A stretch of 20,153 nucleotides of DNA, taken from DASPWV01 sp046727855 (GTDB lineage Bacteria > Acidobacteriota > Vicinamibacteria > Vicinamibacterales > UBA2999). Shown piece by piece: positions 19,549 to 20,153 of the stretch (its first letter is position 1; every line of letters starts with the position of its first letter). The stretch spans positions 1-20,153 of the forward strand of contig JBKPDL010000033.1 in the NCBI GenBank assembly GCA_046727855.1, given 5' to 3'. The notes beneath the pieces are model-generated. The model worked only from the letters and a program-made list of their open reading frames with translations. It searched no databases and was not told the origin of the DNA. The translations under genes and the position numbers were made by a program.

Positions 19549-20153
19549 CTAGCGACCGTTGTTAGACGCTTCGTCTCCTGCTATGTAGCCGCTTCGCGTG
19601 CGCACGATTAGATTTCTGTCTCGAGTCCGGATTTCTAACGGCCGCCAGCGTGCGGCGCGCGCGGCAGGCTCAAACGCAATCACGTACTGCTCTCTCAGCT
19701 CCTCAACGACCGACCGCGCGACCCCGCTCGTGTCCGTCGGCGTGCTGGAGTAGAACAAGGCGCCGCCGGTCCAGTTGGCCAGGTCTTCGATGGTCGCGAC
19801 GGCCGAAGGCGAGTCGGCCTCGACTAGCGAGGTTTCGCGGCCGGGATGATCAATCGGGAGCACGGTCGCGACGATATAAACCGGCACATCGATCGCGCTC
19901 GCGGCACCCGACACTTGCGATGGTGAGAGGCGGCTGGCGGTGTCTATGCCATCGGTGATCACGACCACGGCTCGCCGTCTTCCCTTACGCGTCGCGGCCC
20001 GCTCCGCAGCTTCCGCGATCGCGTCGTGCAGGGAGGTGGCGCCGAATGGATCGACCTCCCCCAGCGCGCCTTGCAGGGCACGCGTATCGACCGTGAACGG
20101 CGCCACCTCATGCAACCGGCTGTCAAACGTGAACAGCGCGGCTTCGTCGCGGC
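19549..20153 (-). CDS. VWA-domain protein, C-terminal part (runs off the right edge)
   Basis: The frame is open to the window edge (about 200 residues visible); a TTG inside it is not a credible start because conserved VWA sequence continues upstream (DEAALFTFDSRLHEV). The von Willebrand A fold is recognisable: a GATSLHDAI segment with the MIDAS threonine, RRRAVVVITDGIDTASR with the MIDAS aspartate in ITDG, and IDVPVYIVATV as the next strand. The first MIDAS motif (DxSxS) is beyond the edge. After the VWA core come DLANWTGGALFYSS and LREQYVIAFEP, then a strand-rich tail with TRDRNLIVRTRSGYIA; this layout matches the VWA family common in Acidobacteriota, which is usually secreted. The downstream ompA-like gene is coupled (13-nt gap). 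A metal-dependent protein-binding role at the envelope is inferred. Confidence 0.85.
   Translation of the reverse strand, partial: RDEAALFTFDSRLHEVAPFTVDTRALQGALGEVDPFGATSLHDAIAEAAERAATRKGRRRAVVVITDGIDTASRLSPSQVSGAASAIDVPVYIVATVLPIDHPGRETSLVEADSPSAVATIEDLANWTGGALFYSSTPTDTSGVARSVVEELREQYVIAFEPAARAARWRPLEIRTRDRNLIVRTRSGYIAGDEASNNGR

Noticed and set aside
19549..20115. VWA gene starting at a TTG at 20115
   Set aside because: The frame stays open and VWA-like upstream to the window edge, so the gene is truncated by the window and this TTG is internal.

Overview
The window reads as a GC-rich, gene-dense soil or sediment bacterium. I infer an Acidobacteriota chromosome, probably of the Vicinamibacteria type. 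The clues are an ADOP-type orphan MacB/FtsX permease, a large Oar-like TonB-dependent receptor with an N-terminal carboxypeptidase-regulatory domain, a VWA protein coupled to an OmpA protein, and many short intergenic tandem repeats. No rRNA, tRNA, CRISPR or phage genes were seen.

Layout. 1-3133 (+): the last codons of an S9-type peptidase, a secreted DUF4412-like protein, then an overlapping pair of an MTHFR-like reductase and a class I/II aminotransferase. 3116-4124 (-): a decayed antisense stretch and a conserved gene of unknown function. 4415-4822 (+): a small four-helix membrane protein. 4910-5947 (-): a GHMP sugar kinase. 6328-6979: an internally deleted IS630-family element with intact ends. 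7031-9937 (-): the TonB-dependent receptor, preceded by an operator-like dyad. 10059-11316 (-): a DinB/DUF1569 protein and an SDR oxidoreductase. 11457-14082 (+): the ADOP permease and a 63-residue membrane protein. 14117-16174 (+): ktrB-ktrA potassium uptake. 16175-16480: a possible structured RNA ending in a strong terminator. 16481-17884 (+): a GT2 glycosyltransferase fused to a methyltransferase. 17925-20153 (-): an outer-membrane barrel, an intergenic patch of palindromes, and a VWA-OmpA operon running off the right edge.

Functional themes are envelope biology (TonB receptor, barrel, OmpA, ADOP permease, GT-methyltransferase, sugar kinase), ion homeostasis (KtrBA) and core metabolism (MTHFR-like reductase, aminotransferase, SDR).

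The most unusual non-coding property is a set of 7-8 bp micro-tandem repeats of at least three sequence families sitting exactly at gene boundaries. They end 1-2 bases before start codons or begin at stop codons, supply the tails of at least two proteins, and one array carries the IS insertion. Other points of interest are the deletion-derivative IS630 with an in-frame HTH-only protein, the structured-RNA candidate upstream of the GT gene, and several genes that lack a Shine-Dalgarno but have a -10-like hexamer 7-9 nt before the start, which suggests leaderless transcripts.
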